Below, one piece after another: positions 25,921 through 35,357 of a DNA stretch of 64,000 nt. This DNA is from Oleiagrimonas sp963821885 (GTDB taxonomy: Bacteria; Pseudomonadota; Gammaproteobacteria; Xanthomonadales; Rhodanobacteraceae). Position numbers and translations under genes: made by a program. Under the pieces are notes generated by a model. It was not told where the DNA came from, ran no database searches, and saw only the letters and a program-made list of their open reading frames with translations. Where the stretch lies: NCBI GenBank assembly GCA_963821885.1, contig CAWGFN010000003.1, positions 186,001 through 250,000 of the forward strand. Direction: 5' to 3'. How positions within the stretch are numbered: the stretch's first letter is position 1; each line of letters begins with the position of its first letter.

Positions 25921-26706
25921 ATGTTTCGCAAGCTGCTGTTGATCGTGTCGCTGGCCCTGCCGATGGCGGCCTGGGCCACCGATGCCGTGCCGCCGGTGGT
26001 CCAGCAGGCGCTGTCGCGGCTGGCCGGGCAGGCGGAGGTCTCGCACGTCGAACCGGCGCCGATCCCGGGCTTCTACCAGGCCCTGGTGCATGGTCGCATC
26101 GTCTACATCAGCAACGACGGCAAGTACGTGATGGCCGGGCAGCTGTTCGACGCGCAGGCGGCGGTCAACCTGACCGAGGCGCAGATGAACGCGATCCGTC
26201 GCAACGCCCTGGCCAGCGTGCCGGCCAGCCAGCGGATCATCTTCGCGCCGCCGCATCCGAAGTACACGGTGACCGTGTTCACCGACCTCGACTGCGCCTA
26301 CTGTCGCGTGCTGCACGAGCACATCAAGCAGTACAACGACGAGGGCATCGCCGTGCAGTACCTGTTCTGGCCGCGCAGCGGCATCAAGACGGTGCCCGGT
26401 GGTCGCGACACGCCGTCCTACGCCAAGTCGGTGTCGGTGTGGTGCTCGGCCGATCGCAAGAAGGCCTTCACCGACGCCAAGCGTGGCGAGTCGATCCCGC
26501 CGAAGACCTGCCCGAACCCCGTGGCCAGTGAATTCCGGCTGGGACGCAGCATCGGCGTGGACGGCACGCCGACCGTGATCGCCGAGGACGGTTCGGTCAT
26601 CGGCGGTTACCTGCCGCCGGAGCAGATGCTCGAGGCGCTCCGGGTGGTGCATTTCAAGCAGGTCATGAAGGGCGCTCCGGGCGCGGCCTCCGCCTCGGCG
26701 CCGTAA
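25921..26706 (+). CDS. dsbC: Thiol:disulfide interchange protein DsbC
   Basis: Periplasmic disulfide isomerase of 261 residues. A signal peptide (K-L-L-L-I-V-S-L-A-L-P-M-A-A-W-A) precedes the N-terminal dimerisation domain (about 20-80), then the thioredoxin fold with T-V-F-T-D-L-D-C-A-Y-C at 118-128. The active site is C125-A-Y-C128, whereas E. coli DsbC has C-G-Y-C. A second cysteine pair (V-W-C-S and K-T-C-P) and the cis-proline loop G-T-P-T are present. It lies between xerD and purL, the conserved order. No dsbD is nearby. Confidence 0.92.
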   Translation: MFRKLLLIVSLALPMAAWATDAVPPVVQQALSRLAGQAEVSHVEPAPIPGFYQALVHGRIVYISNDGKYVMAGQLFDAQAAVNLTEAQMNAIRRNALASVPASQRIIFAPPHPKYTVTVFTDLDCAYCRVLHEHIKQYNDEGIAVQYLFWPRSGIKTVPGGRDTPSYAKSVSVWCSADRKKAFTDAKRGESIPPKTCPNPVASEFRLGRSIGVDGTPTVIAEDGSVIGGYLPPEQMLEALRVVHFKQVMKGAPGAASASAP

Positions 26707-26744
26707 TCGGGCGACCCCCGCCGCATCGTCACGGGGTGGTGTAG

Positions 26745-26768
26745 CTGGCCCCGGGCATCGGATACAAT
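26745..26768 (+). promoter_or_regulatory. Candidate purL promoter
   Basis: A TACAAT -10 box at 26763-26768, with a weak -35-like TGTAGC 17 bp upstream, lies 28 bp before the purL start. The -10 match is good and the -35 poor. Confidence 0.4.
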
Positions 26769-26795
26769 GGCGGTTTTCCCCGCGGCCGCACGCAC

Positions 26796-29700
26796 ATGAT
26801 TGCTCTTGACGGGCACAGTGCCCTGTCCCCTTTTCGCCTCGACCAGCTCAACGCCCGCGTGTCTTCAGTGCAGCGTGGCGCGCGCCTGCGTGCGGCGTGG
26901 TTCGTGTACTTCATCGAGACCGGTCCGGAACTGGACGAGGAGGCGATGCAGCGCCTGCGCGCGATACTCGAGGCGGGCAAAGAAGCGCCGCGCGAGGCCA
27001 CGCTGTGGGTGACGCCGCGCCTGGGCACGATCTCGCCATGGTCGAGCAAGGCCACCGACATCGCGCGCGAGGCGGGACTGGACATCGTGCGCGTGGAGCG
27101 CGGCGTGGCCTACCTGATCGACGAGCCACCGGAGCACGACTCGCCGGCCTGGCACGAGATGGCCGGTCTGCTGCATGACGCGATGACGCAGTCGGTGCTC
27201 GAGCGCATCGACGCCGCCGAGGGCCTGTTCCTGCACGGCGATGCCGGCGACCTGGTGCGCGTGACGCTGGGCGATGACGCGCACGACGCCCTGCGCGAGG
27301 CCAACCGCAACCTGGGTCTGGCCCTGGCCGAGGACGAGATCGACTACCTGGCCGCGCGCTACGCGGAGATGGATCGCGACCCCAGCGATGCCGAGCTGAT
27401 GATGTTCGCGCAGGCCAACTCCGAGCATTGCCGGCACAAGGTCTTCAACGCCACATGGTCGGTCGACGCCGACCCGCAGACGGTGACGCTGTTCGGCATG
27501 ATCCGGCACACCCACGAGAAGTCGCCCGCGCACACCCTGTCGGCGTACTCGGACAACGCCGCGGTGATCAGCGGCAGCCACGGCAAGCGCTTCTTCGCCG
27601 ATCCCGCCGACGGCATCTGGAAGGCCGTCGACGAGGACATCGACTACGCGATCAAGGTCGAGACCCACAACCATCCGACCGCCATCGCGCCCTGGCCGGG
27701 CGCGGCGACCGGCGCCGGCGGCGAGATCCGCGACGAGGGCGCGACCGGGCGCGGCGGCAAGCCCAAGGCCGGGCTCACCGGCTTTTCGGTGTCGCACCTG
27801 CGTATCCCGGGCCTGGCCCGCCCGTGGGAGAACGACCGGCCGCTGCCGATGCGTTTCGCCAGCGCCTTCGAGATCATGCGCGACGGGCCGCTTGGCGCGG
27901 CCGCCTACAACAACGAATTCGGTCGCCCGTGCCTGGGCGGCTACTTCCGCACCTTCGAGGTCGAGAACGGCAAGCCCGGCGTGCGCCGCGGCTACGACAA
28001 GCCGATCATGATCGCCGGAGGCCTGGCCAACCTGCGTCGCCAGCACGTGCAGAAAGGACGCGTCGAGGCTGGCGACAAGGTCGTGGTGCTGGGCGGCCCG
28101 GCGATGCTGATCGGCCTGGGCGGCGGCGCGGCCTCGTCGATGGCCGGCGGCAGTTCCACCGATGCCCTGGACTTTGCCTCGGTGCAGCGCGACAACCCGG
28201 AAATGGAGCGTCGCTGCCAGGAAGTGATCGACGGCTGCTGGGCACGCGGCGAGGCCAACCCCATCGTCAGCATCCACGATGTCGGCGCCGGCGGCCTGTC
28301 CAACGCCATTCCCGAGATCCTGCACGACGCCGGCCTCGGCGGCGACATCGACCTGTCGGCGATTCCCTGCGACGACCCGTCGCTGACGCCGATGCAGGTG
28401 TGGTGCAACGAATCGCAGGAACGCTACGTGCTGGCCGTGCGGCCGGACGACCTGGACACGCTGGAGGCCATCTGCCTGCGCGAGCGCTGCCCGATGGCCG
28501 TGGTCGGCGAGGCCACCGAGGCCGAGCACCTGCGCGTGCGCGATTCGCGTCGCGACATCGAGGTGATCGACCTGGCCATGGACGTGCTGTTCGGCAAGCC
28601 GCCGCGCATGCACCGCGACGCCGAGCGCCGCAAGCCGCGCGTGGACCTGGTGCCGGACCTGTCCGGCATCGAGCTGGGCGAGGCCCTGGGCCGCGTGCTG
28701 CGCATGCCGGTGGTCGGCAGCAAGTCGTTCCTGATCACCATCGGCGACCGCAGCGTCGGCGGCCTGTGCTCGCGCGATCCGATGGTCGGTCCGTGGCAGG
28801 TGCCGGTGGCCGACTGCGCGGTCACGTTGCTGGATTTTGACGGTTATGGCGGTGAGGCCATGGCCATGGCCGAGCGCGCCCCCGTGGCGCTGCTGTCCAG
28901 CGCCGATGCCGCGCGCATCGCGGTGGGCGAGGCGATCACCAACCTGGCCGCCGCGCCGATCGGCGATCTGGGCAACGTGCGCCTGTCCGCCAACTGGATG
29001 GCCGCGGTCGACCATGACGGCGAGGACGCGGCGCTGTTCGACGCCGTGCAGGCGGTGGCCGAGGAGCTGTGCCCGCAGCTGGGCATCTCGATCCCGGTCG
29101 GCAAGGACTCGATGTCCATGCAGACCGTGTGGAACGATCCGGTGGCGGGCGAGCAGCGCACGGTCGCGCCGGTCTCGCTGGTGGTCACCGGCTTTGCCCG
29201 AGTCGACGACGTGCGCAAGGCGCTGACCCCGCAGTTGCGCCTGGACCGCGGCGATTCCGACCTGTGGCTGGTCGACCTCGGCGGCGGCCGCGACCGCCTC
29301 GGCGCCTCGGCGCTGACCCAGGCCTTCAACCGCGGCGGCGGCGTGCCGCCGGACCTCGACGACCCGTCCCGTCTCAAGGGCCTGTTCGACCTGGTGCAGG
29401 AGGCCAACGCGCAGGACATGGTGCTGGCCTATCACGACCGCTCCGACGGCGGCGTGATCGTCACCCTGCTGGAAATGGCCTTCGCCGGCCACTGCGGCCT
29501 GGAGATCCAGCTGGAAGGCTGGGGCGAGGCCAGCCTGCGCGCGCTGTTCAACGAGGAGCTGGGCGCGGTGCTGCAGGTGCCGACCGAGCATCGCGAGGCG
29601 TTCGAGGCGCTGCTGGATAAGCACGGGCTGGCGGACCTGGCCCATCGCATCGGCCATCCGCGCAGCAAGCTCGGCATCAAGCTGTTCCTGGGCACCGACG

Positions 29701-30662
29701 TCATGGCCAAGTGGAACTGGCAGGAACAGTTCCGCGCCTGGACCGAGACCAGCCACGCCATGCAGCGCCTGCGCGACAACCCCGACTGCGCCGACGCCGA
29801 GCTGGCCTGGCGCATCGACGACAACGATCGCGGCATCCAGCCCGAGCTTTCCTTCGACCCGGCCGACGACATCGCCGCGCCGATGATCGCCACCGGCGCG
29901 CGTCCGCGCGTGGCGATCCTGCGCGAGCAGGGCGTCAACGGCCAGGTGGAGATGGCTGCGGCCTTCGATCGCGCCGGCTTCGAAGCGGTGGACGTGCACA
30001 TGTCCGACCTGCTGGCCGAGCGCATCGAGCTGTACGACTTCCATGGGCTGGCCGCCTGCGGCGGCTTCTCCTACGGCGACGTGCTGGGCGCCGGTCGCGG
30101 CTGGGCCTCGACCATCCTCTACAGCGAGCGCCTGCGTCCGCAGTTCGAGCGCTTCTTCGCCGACGACATGCGTTTCGCCCTGGGCGTGTGCAACGGCTGC
30201 CAGATGCTCTCGCACCTCAAGGAGATCATCCCTGGCGCCGAGCACTGGCCGCAGTTCCTGCGCAATGCGTCCGAGCAGTACGAGGCGCGCCTGGCGACGC
30301 TGGAAGTGATGTCCTCCGACAGCATCTTCCTGAAGGACATGGCCGGTTCGCGGATTCCGGTGGTGGTCGCGCACGGCGAGGGCCGCGCCGATTTCCCGCG
30401 CGAGTGCAGCCCGTCCAAGAGCCACGGCTGCCTGCGCTACGTCGACAACCGCGGCGCGCCCACCGACCAGTACCCGCTCAATCCCAACGGCTCGCCGGGC
30501 GGCCTGACCGGCTTCACCGCCGCCGACGGCCGCGTGCTGGTCATGATGCCGCATCCGGAGCGGGTGTTCCGCAGCGTGCAGATGTCCTGGCGGCCCGAGA
30601 CCTGGGGCGAGGATTCGCCGTGGATGCGCATGTTCCGCAACGCGAGGCGTTGGGTCGGCTGA
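26796..30662 (+). CDS. purL: Phosphoribosylformylglycinamidine synthase
   Basis: Single-chain FGAM synthase of purine biosynthesis, converting FGAR and glutamine to FGAM with ATP. At 1288 residues it has the full gammaproteobacterial length. Order of parts: N-terminal PurS-like domain; linker; the two AIRS-like halves with A-N-S-E-H-C-R-H-K, K-V-E-T-H-N-H-P-T-A-I and G-K-D-S-M-S-M; and a class I glutaminase at the C-terminus. The glutaminase has Cys1132 in G-V-C-N-G-C-Q-M-L and the H/E pair in P-H-P-E-R. No frame breaks are seen. It is followed by a strong hairpin. Confidence 0.97.
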   Translation: MIALDGHSALSPFRLDQLNARVSSVQRGARLRAAWFVYFIETGPELDEEAMQRLRAILEAGKEAPREATLWVTPRLGTISPWSSKATDIAREAGLDIVRVERGVAYLIDEPPEHDSPAWHEMAGLLHDAMTQSVLERIDAAEGLFLHGDAGDLVRVTLGDDAHDALREANRNLGLALAEDEIDYLAARYAEMDRDPSDAELMMFAQANSEHCRHKVFNATWSVDADPQTVTLFGMIRHTHEKSPAHTLSAYSDNAAVISGSHGKRFFADPADGIWKAVDEDIDYAIKVETHNHPTAIAPWPGAATGAGGEIRDEGATGRGGKPKAGLTGFSVSHLRIPGLARPWENDRPLPMRFASAFEIMRDGPLGAAAYNNEFGRPCLGGYFRTFEVENGKPGVRRGYDKPIMIAGGLANLRRQHVQKGRVEAGDKVVVLGGPAMLIGLGGGAASSMAGGSSTDALDFASVQRDNPEMERRCQEVIDGCWARGEANPIVSIHDVGAGGLSNAIPEILHDAGLGGDIDLSAIPCDDPSLTPMQVWCNESQERYVLAVRPDDLDTLEAICLRERCPMAVVGEATEAEHLRVRDSRRDIEVIDLAMDVLFGKPPRMHRDAERRKPRVDLVPDLSGIELGEALGRVLRMPVVGSKSFLITIGDRSVGGLCSRDPMVGPWQVPVADCAVTLLDFDGYGGEAMAMAERAPVALLSSADAARIAVGEAITNLAAAPIGDLGNVRLSANWMAAVDHDGEDAALFDAVQAVAEELCPQLGISIPVGKDSMSMQTVWNDPVAGEQRTVAPVSLVVTGFARVDDVRKALTPQLRLDRGDSDLWLVDLGGGRDRLGASALTQAFNRGGGVPPDLDDPSRLKGLFDLVQEANAQDMVLAYHDRSDGGVIVTLLEMAFAGHCGLEIQLEGWGEASLRALFNEELGAVLQVPTEHREAFEALLDKHGLADLAHRIGHPRSKLGIKLFLGTDVMAKWNWQEQFRAWTETSHAMQRLRDNPDCADAELAWRIDDNDRGIQPELSFDPADDIAAPMIATGARPRVAILREQGVNGQVEMAAAFDRAGFEAVDVHMSDLLAERIELYDFHGLAACGGFSYGDVLGAGRGWASTILYSERLRPQFERFFADDMRFALGVCNGCQMLSHLKEIIPGAEHWPQFLRNASEQYEARLATLEVMSSDSIFLKDMAGSRIPVVVAHGEGRADFPRECSPSKSHGCLRYVDNRGAPTDQYPLNPNGSPGGLTGFTAADGRVLVMMPHPERVFRSVQMSWRPETWGEDSPWMRMFRNARRWVG

Positions 30663-30673
30663 ACGGGCAACTG

Positions 30674-30698
30674 GCTGCCCCGCTCGCAGCGGGGTAGC
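30674..30698 (+). terminator. Hairpin downstream of purL
   Basis: An 11-bp stem (GCTGCCCCGCT with AGCGGGGTAGC, one G-T pair) around a CGC loop begins 12 nt after the purL stop. No U tract follows, so termination strength is uncertain. Confidence 0.55.
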
Positions 30699-30763
30699 AT
30701 GCCCGGGCGCACGCGGCCCGTCGGATGCATCGGTCGCGGGACATCCTGCAGCACAGGCCGGGC

Positions 30764-31633
30764 ATGGACGAGGCACTGACCAGCATCATCGTCGTCACCG
30801 CCGACAGCGGCGCTTCCACGCGCGAGTGCGTGACGCGCGCGCTGGCCAGCGACGTGCCGGTCGAGGTCATCGTGGTCGACAACGGCTCCTCCGACGGAGT
30901 GCCCGAGGCCATGGCGCGCGCCAGCGTCGACGACGAGCGACTGCGCTTCCTCTACAACCGCGCCAACCTCGGCTTCGGCGCCGCCGTGAACCGCGGCGCG
31001 GCCACGGCGCGCGGCGGCTGCCTGCTGGTGCTCAACCCCGATTGCATGATCGAGCCCACGACGTTGCGTCGACTTCGGGCCACGCTCGAGGACAACGTCA
31101 AGGCGGGCCTGGTCGGCGCGGTGATCTGCGACGAGGACGGCCGGGTGGACCCGTCCACGCGGCGTCGTGATCCACTCCTGCCGCGGGTGCTGGCGACCCT
31201 GCGGGGGAAGGCGGGCGAGGCCACGGAGGGCGTCCACGTGCCCGGCCCGCTGCCCGCCGGAGCGAGCCGCGAAGAGGCCGTCTCCGGAGCCCTGCTGCTG
31301 CTGCGTCGCCGCGCCTTCGAACGCGTCCGGGGATTCGACACCGGCTATTTCCTGCACGTCGAGGACCTGGACCTGTGCCGACGCCTGCGCGATGCCGGCT
31401 ACGAGGTGCTGCTGGACGGCGACGTGCGCGTGCGCCACGCCGGCGGGGGATCGAGCCGGCACCGCCCGGTGTTCGTCAGCCGGCACAAGCACGCGGGCAT
31501 GTGGCGCTGGTTCCGCAAGTTCGACCCGGCGGCGCGCAAGCCGCATGTCGCCCTCGCGGTCTGGTGCGGACTGTGGGCGCACTTCCTCATCGGCATTCCC
31601 CGCCAGGTGGCTGCGCGACGTGGGTCCCGCTGA
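30764..31633 (+). CDS. Family 2 glycosyltransferase (rhamnosyltransferase-like)
   Basis: GT-A fold glycosyltransferase of 289 residues. It opens with S-I-I-V-V-T-A-D-S-G (the nucleotide-binding strand), followed by V-V-D-N-G-S-S-D-G, N-L-G-F-G-A-A-V-N-R-G, and L-V-L-N-P-D-C where the metal-binding D-x-D is replaced by N-P-D, as in the rhamnosyltransferase subgroup. Later F-L-H-V-E-D-L-D-L-C-R-R-L carries the probable catalytic ED-x-D. It likely adds a sugar to an envelope polysaccharide or lipid. No other sugar gene flanks it, so the acceptor is unknown. The ATG at 30764 begins directly at the domain; one at 30725 is in frame. Confidence 0.82.
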   Translation: MDEALTSIIVVTADSGASTRECVTRALASDVPVEVIVVDNGSSDGVPEAMARASVDDERLRFLYNRANLGFGAAVNRGAATARGGCLLVLNPDCMIEPTTLRRLRATLEDNVKAGLVGAVICDEDGRVDPSTRRRDPLLPRVLATLRGKAGEATEGVHVPGPLPAGASREEAVSGALLLLRRRAFERVRGFDTGYFLHVEDLDLCRRLRDAGYEVLLDGDVRVRHAGGGSSRHRPVFVSRHKHAGMWRWFRKFDPAARKPHVALAVWCGLWAHFLIGIPRQVAARRGSR

Positions 31634-31679
31634 GCCGGTCCTCGCGTACACTGGGTCGCGTCGATACGGAGGATTCCCC

Positions 31680-32465
31680 ATGACCCGTCGCCATTTCGCG
31701 CCCGTGGCGCTTGCCGCACTCGTGGTCTGTTTCGCGATGCCGGCCACCGCCGCGCCCGCCGCCGCGCCGCAAAGCCTCAAGGACCTGCTCAAGCAGGTGT
31801 CCAGCCACATCACGGGCAAGTCGAATGCCGCGCTACCCGACAGCGACGTGGTTGGCGGTCTCAAGGAAGCCCTGGCCACCGGTACCACGCGCGCCATCAA
31901 GCAGCTCGGGCACACCAACGGCTTCTGGGACAATCCGGCGGTGCGCATTCCCCTGCCGGGGCGACTCAGGCAGGCGGCCAGCCTGGCGCGCAAGCTGGGG
32001 CAGGGCGACAAGGTCGACGCCTTCCAGCTGAGCATGAACCGGGCCGCCGAGAAGGCCGTGCCGGAAGTGGCCGACCTGTTCGGCGACGCCATCCGCCAGA
32101 TGACCCTCAAGGACGCGCGCGGCATCCTCAACGGCGGCGATCATGCCGCGACCGACTACTTCCGCCGCGTCGCCGGCCCCAGGCTGGCCGAACGCATCCA
32201 CCCGATCGTGGCCCGGGCGACCGACAGCGTCGGCGTCACCCAGCGTTACAAGGCGCTGATGTCCGGCTCCGAGGGCGGCACGCTGGGAACGGCGATGTCC
32301 TTGTTGAACAGATCCGGGGGCGCCAAGGACCTGGACCTGGACACCTACGTCACCAACCAGGCCCTGAACGGCCTGTTCAAGACCATCGGCGACGAGGAGA
32401 AGGACATCCGCAACAATCCCGCCGCGCGCACCACCGCGTTGCTGAAGAAGGTGTTCGGCCGCTGA
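31680..32465 (+). CDS. DUF4197 domain-containing exported protein
   Basis: Exported protein of 261 residues with a signal peptide (L-A-A-L-V-V-C-F-A-M-P-A-T-A-A) and one full DUF4197 domain. The domain shows G-L-K-E-A-L-A-T-G-T-T-R-A, then N-P-A-V-R-I-P-L-P, L-S-M-N-R-A-A-E-K-A, T-L-K-D-A-R-G-I-L-N-G, A-T-D-Y-F-R, and F-K-T-I-G-D-E-E-K-D-I-R at the end. Function of the family is unknown. A strong GGAGG site 7 nt before the ATG fixes the start. It is convergent with the following minus-strand gene. Confidence 0.88.
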   Translation: MTRRHFAPVALAALVVCFAMPATAAPAAAPQSLKDLLKQVSSHITGKSNAALPDSDVVGGLKEALATGTTRAIKQLGHTNGFWDNPAVRIPLPGRLRQAASLARKLGQGDKVDAFQLSMNRAAEKAVPEVADLFGDAIRQMTLKDARGILNGGDHAATDYFRRVAGPRLAERIHPIVARATDSVGVTQRYKALMSGSEGGTLGTAMSLLNRSGGAKDLDLDTYVTNQALNGLFKTIGDEEKDIRNNPAARTTALLKKVFGR

Positions 32466-32478
32466 GCGCGCGCGTGCG

Positions 32479-35091
32479 CTAGTCCGGCGCGGTGCTCGAG
32501 GCCGGCTGGCGCTCGGTCCAGTAGGCGAACAGCGCCTCGGCCGTGAGCGGCTTGCTGTAGAGGAAGCCCTGCGCGATCTGGCAGCCCTCGCGGCGCAGGA
32601 AGCGGACCTGCGCCTCGTGCTCGACGCCCTCGGCGATGGTCGACAGGCCCAGCTGGCGGGCCAGTTCGATCACCGTGCGGCAGATCGCCTCGTCGTCGGG
32701 GTTGTGGCCGATGTCGCGCACGAAGGAGCGGTCGATCTTGATCCGGTCGAGCGGCAGACGCTTGAGGTAGGCCAGGCTGGAATGGCCGGTGCCGAAATCG
32801 TCGATCGACAGCTTCACGCCCAGGTTCTTCAGCGCCGCCAGGGTATGCGTGGACTGCTCAGGGTCGCGCATGATCATCGATTCGGTCAGCTCCAGCTCGA
32901 GGCTCGAGGCATCCAGGCTGCTCTCTTCCAGCACCCGGGCCACCTGGCTCACCAGCTCGCCGCGTTCGAGCTGGCGCACCGACAGGTTGACCGAGATCAT
33001 CGGCACGTCGAGGCCGCGCTCGCGCCAGGCGACGATCTGGCGGCAGGTCTCGCCGAGCACCCAGGCGCCGATCTGGTTGATCACCCCGCATTCCTCGGCG
33101 AGGCCGATGAACTCGGACGGCGGCAGCTGGCCGATTTCCGGGTGGTTCCAGCGCACCAGGGCCTCCATGCCGATCGGCTGGCCGGTCGTCAGGTCGATCT
33201 GCGGCTGGTAATGCAGCACCAGTTCCCCGCGGTCGATGGCGCCACGCAGGGCGTTTTCCATGCTCAGGCGCTCGACCGCGCGGGCCGAGAGCTGGTCATC
33301 GAACAGGCACCAGGTGTTGCGCCCGCGATTCTTGGCCTCGTACATCGCCACTTCGGCATTGCGAAGCAGGATTTCGGCGTCGTGGCCGTCGGCGGGATAC
33401 ATGCTGATGCCGATGCTGGCGCCAAGCACGAGATTGCGGTCGCCCACCGTGATGGGCTGGGCAACCGCCGCCAGCAGCCGCTCGCACATGGCGATGGCAT
33501 GGTGCACGCCCACGTCGCGCGCCAGCAGCACGGCGAATTCGTCGCCACCCACGCGCGCGAGCGTGTCGCCGGGCTCGATGGCCTTGTTCAGGTGTTCGGC
33601 GGCGTGGATGAGGAAGGCATCGCCGACGCCATGGCCGAGGGTCTCGTTGATGTTCTTGAAGTGGTCCAGGTCGATCCACAGCACCGCCAGCACGCCGTCG
33701 CGCCGTCGCGCCTCGTCGATGGCTGGCTGCAGGGTGCGCATCAATTGCAGGCGATTGGGCAGGTGCGTCAGCGTGTCATGGAAGGTCAGGAAATCCACGC
33801 GCTCGGCCTGTTCGCGGCTCTCCGTCAGGTCGTTCCAGGTGCCGAACACGGTTCGCGGCAGGCCCTCGCGGGGCCCGGTCACGTGCATCTCGTCGCGGAT
33901 GTAGCGGGTATTGCCGTGGGCATCGATGAAACGGTATTCGTGCACCATCGAGCCTTCGGCGGGCAGTACCTTCATGCGCGCGACGGCGCGGTCCATGTCG
34001 TCCGGATGCAGGTGCTCGCGCCACCAGTTCGCGGTCAGCGCCTGCTCCGCGCGGAACCCGTACAGGCGCAGGATGTTCGGACTGACCCAGTCGGGCACCA
34101 GGGCGCCATTTTCCTCGCGCAGGCTGTAGATCACCGCCGGACTGGCACGCAACACCTCGTCCAGGTGCCTGCTGGTACGACTCAGGGCGGCGGTGCGCTG
34201 GCGCACCTGCCAGCGCAGCACCAGGCTGGCCGCGACCAGCGTCAGCGCCAGCAGCAGCACGATCAACAGGCTCCAGCGCAACCATTGCGGCACGACTTCG
34301 ATGGGCGCCGGCGCCATGCTGCGGCGCAGGGCGGTGAAATAGATCGAATCGGGGTCGCTCATCCATGCGTCAAGGTGCTGGTCGATGGCCTTGAGCAGGT
34401 CCCCGTTGCGACCCTGCGCGGTGGCGAAGTACAGGCCCACGGGCTGGAAAAGGATCGGTGTTTCGACCAGTGGTGCATGATCGTCGCGCCGCGCGGAATA
34501 GAAGTTGTTGGTGACCACGGCGTCGGCCTTGCCCTCGGTCACGGCGCTGAATCCGGCGCCGTAACCGTCGACCAGCACCGGCGTGTAGCGCAGGTTCGCG
34601 CCGTGCATCAGCTCGTCGAAATAGTGCTGCTGGATGCCCTCGCGCAGCAGCGCCACCCGCTTCCCGGCCAGGTCGGCGATCGAGCGCACCTTGAGCGAGG
34701 GCCGGGCGTAGATCTCCGACCAGCCATGAACCAGCGCCACCGAGTGGAAGTCGAGGCTCTGTTCGCGCTCGGCCGAATAGGCGACGTCGGGCATCAGGTC
34801 GATGTCACCGGCGCGCAGGGCCTTCAGGCACGCATCCCAGGTGCAGTGCACGAAATCCAGCGACCAGTATTCGTCGCGCGCGATCGGACGCAGCAGGCGG
34901 ATGAACAGGCCGGCCGGTTGGCCGTCCTTGCCGGTGTAGACCTTCGGCGCGTTCTCGTAGATGCCGACCCGCACGGTGCGCGTGACGGGCGTGGCCGACA
35001 GCAGGCGCCAAGCCAGGACCATGCCTGCAAGGGCGACGATGCCGATGCACGACCACAGCCACCATAGACGTGCCGCCTTGCGTATCGCCAT
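32479..35091 (-). CDS. GGDEF/EAL protein with periplasmic solute-binding and PAS domains
   Basis: Membrane-anchored cyclic-di-GMP protein, 870 residues. An N-terminal helix (about 8-30) is followed by a family-3 solute-binding domain in the periplasm (about 40-265; V-R-V-G-I-Y-E-N-A-P-K, later D-A-V-V-T-N-N). A second helix lies at about 275-300, then a PAS region, a GGDEF domain with intact R-V-G-G-D-E-F, and an EAL domain with G-M-E-A-L-V-R-W and D-D-F-G-T-G-H-S-S-L. Both catalytic motifs are complete, so it could make and break cyclic-di-GMP. The product-inhibition site five residues before GGDEF reads E-P-G-D instead of R-x-x-D. The start at 35091 has AGGGGA upstream. The ligand may be an amino acid or similar small molecule. 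Confidence 0.9.
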   Translation of the reverse strand: MAIRKAARLWWLWSCIGIVALAGMVLAWRLLSATPVTRTVRVGIYENAPKVYTGKDGQPAGLFIRLLRPIARDEYWSLDFVHCTWDACLKALRAGDIDLMPDVAYSAEREQSLDFHSVALVHGWSEIYARPSLKVRSIADLAGKRVALLREGIQQHYFDELMHGANLRYTPVLVDGYGAGFSAVTEGKADAVVTNNFYSARRDDHAPLVETPILFQPVGLYFATAQGRNGDLLKAIDQHLDAWMSDPDSIYFTALRRSMAPAPIEVVPQWLRWSLLIVLLLALTLVAASLVLRWQVRQRTAALSRTSRHLDEVLRASPAVIYSLREENGALVPDWVSPNILRLYGFRAEQALTANWWREHLHPDDMDRAVARMKVLPAEGSMVHEYRFIDAHGNTRYIRDEMHVTGPREGLPRTVFGTWNDLTESREQAERVDFLTFHDTLTHLPNRLQLMRTLQPAIDEARRRDGVLAVLWIDLDHFKNINETLGHGVGDAFLIHAAEHLNKAIEPGDTLARVGGDEFAVLLARDVGVHHAIAMCERLLAAVAQPITVGDRNLVLGASIGISMYPADGHDAEILLRNAEVAMYEAKNRGRNTWCLFDDQLSARAVERLSMENALRGAIDRGELVLHYQPQIDLTTGQPIGMEALVRWNHPEIGQLPPSEFIGLAEECGVINQIGAWVLGETCRQIVAWRERGLDVPMISVNLSVRQLERGELVSQVARVLEESSLDASSLELELTESMIMRDPEQSTHTLAALKNLGVKLSIDDFGTGHSSLAYLKRLPLDRIKIDRSFVRDIGHNPDDEAICRTVIELARQLGLSTIAEGVEHEAQVRFLRREGCQIAQGFLYSKPLTAEALFAYWTERQPASSTAPD

Positions 35092-35357
35092 ACCATTCCC
35101 CTGGTTCCACGCACCATGCGGCCGCGTGAATGCTTCCATGGCCGGCTTTCGGGCATTCGAGCGAACCGCGTAGTCCGCGGATCTTCGTGCGCCGCCCCTT
35201 GGGTCACACTACGGTACGGCATCGTGGCAGGCAACCGGATTGCCCCGAAGGTCATGCACGTTTTCGGCACGATCTGGACGAGTGCGCGGGCCGGTCCTGA
35301 TCGGCGCGCGGGCGACTTCCGGCTATGCTGGTCACCTGACGGTGGCCGGGAGGCCTC

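Noticed and set aside
26865..30776. 1303-codon open frame antisense to purL
   Set aside because: It mirrors purL codon by codon in GC-rich DNA, has low-complexity H/A/R/V/Q-rich composition and no recognisable domain.
32617..35067. 816-codon open frame antisense to the GGDEF/EAL gene
   Set aside because: Composition is that of a GC-rich shadow frame; the opposite strand encodes complete known domains.
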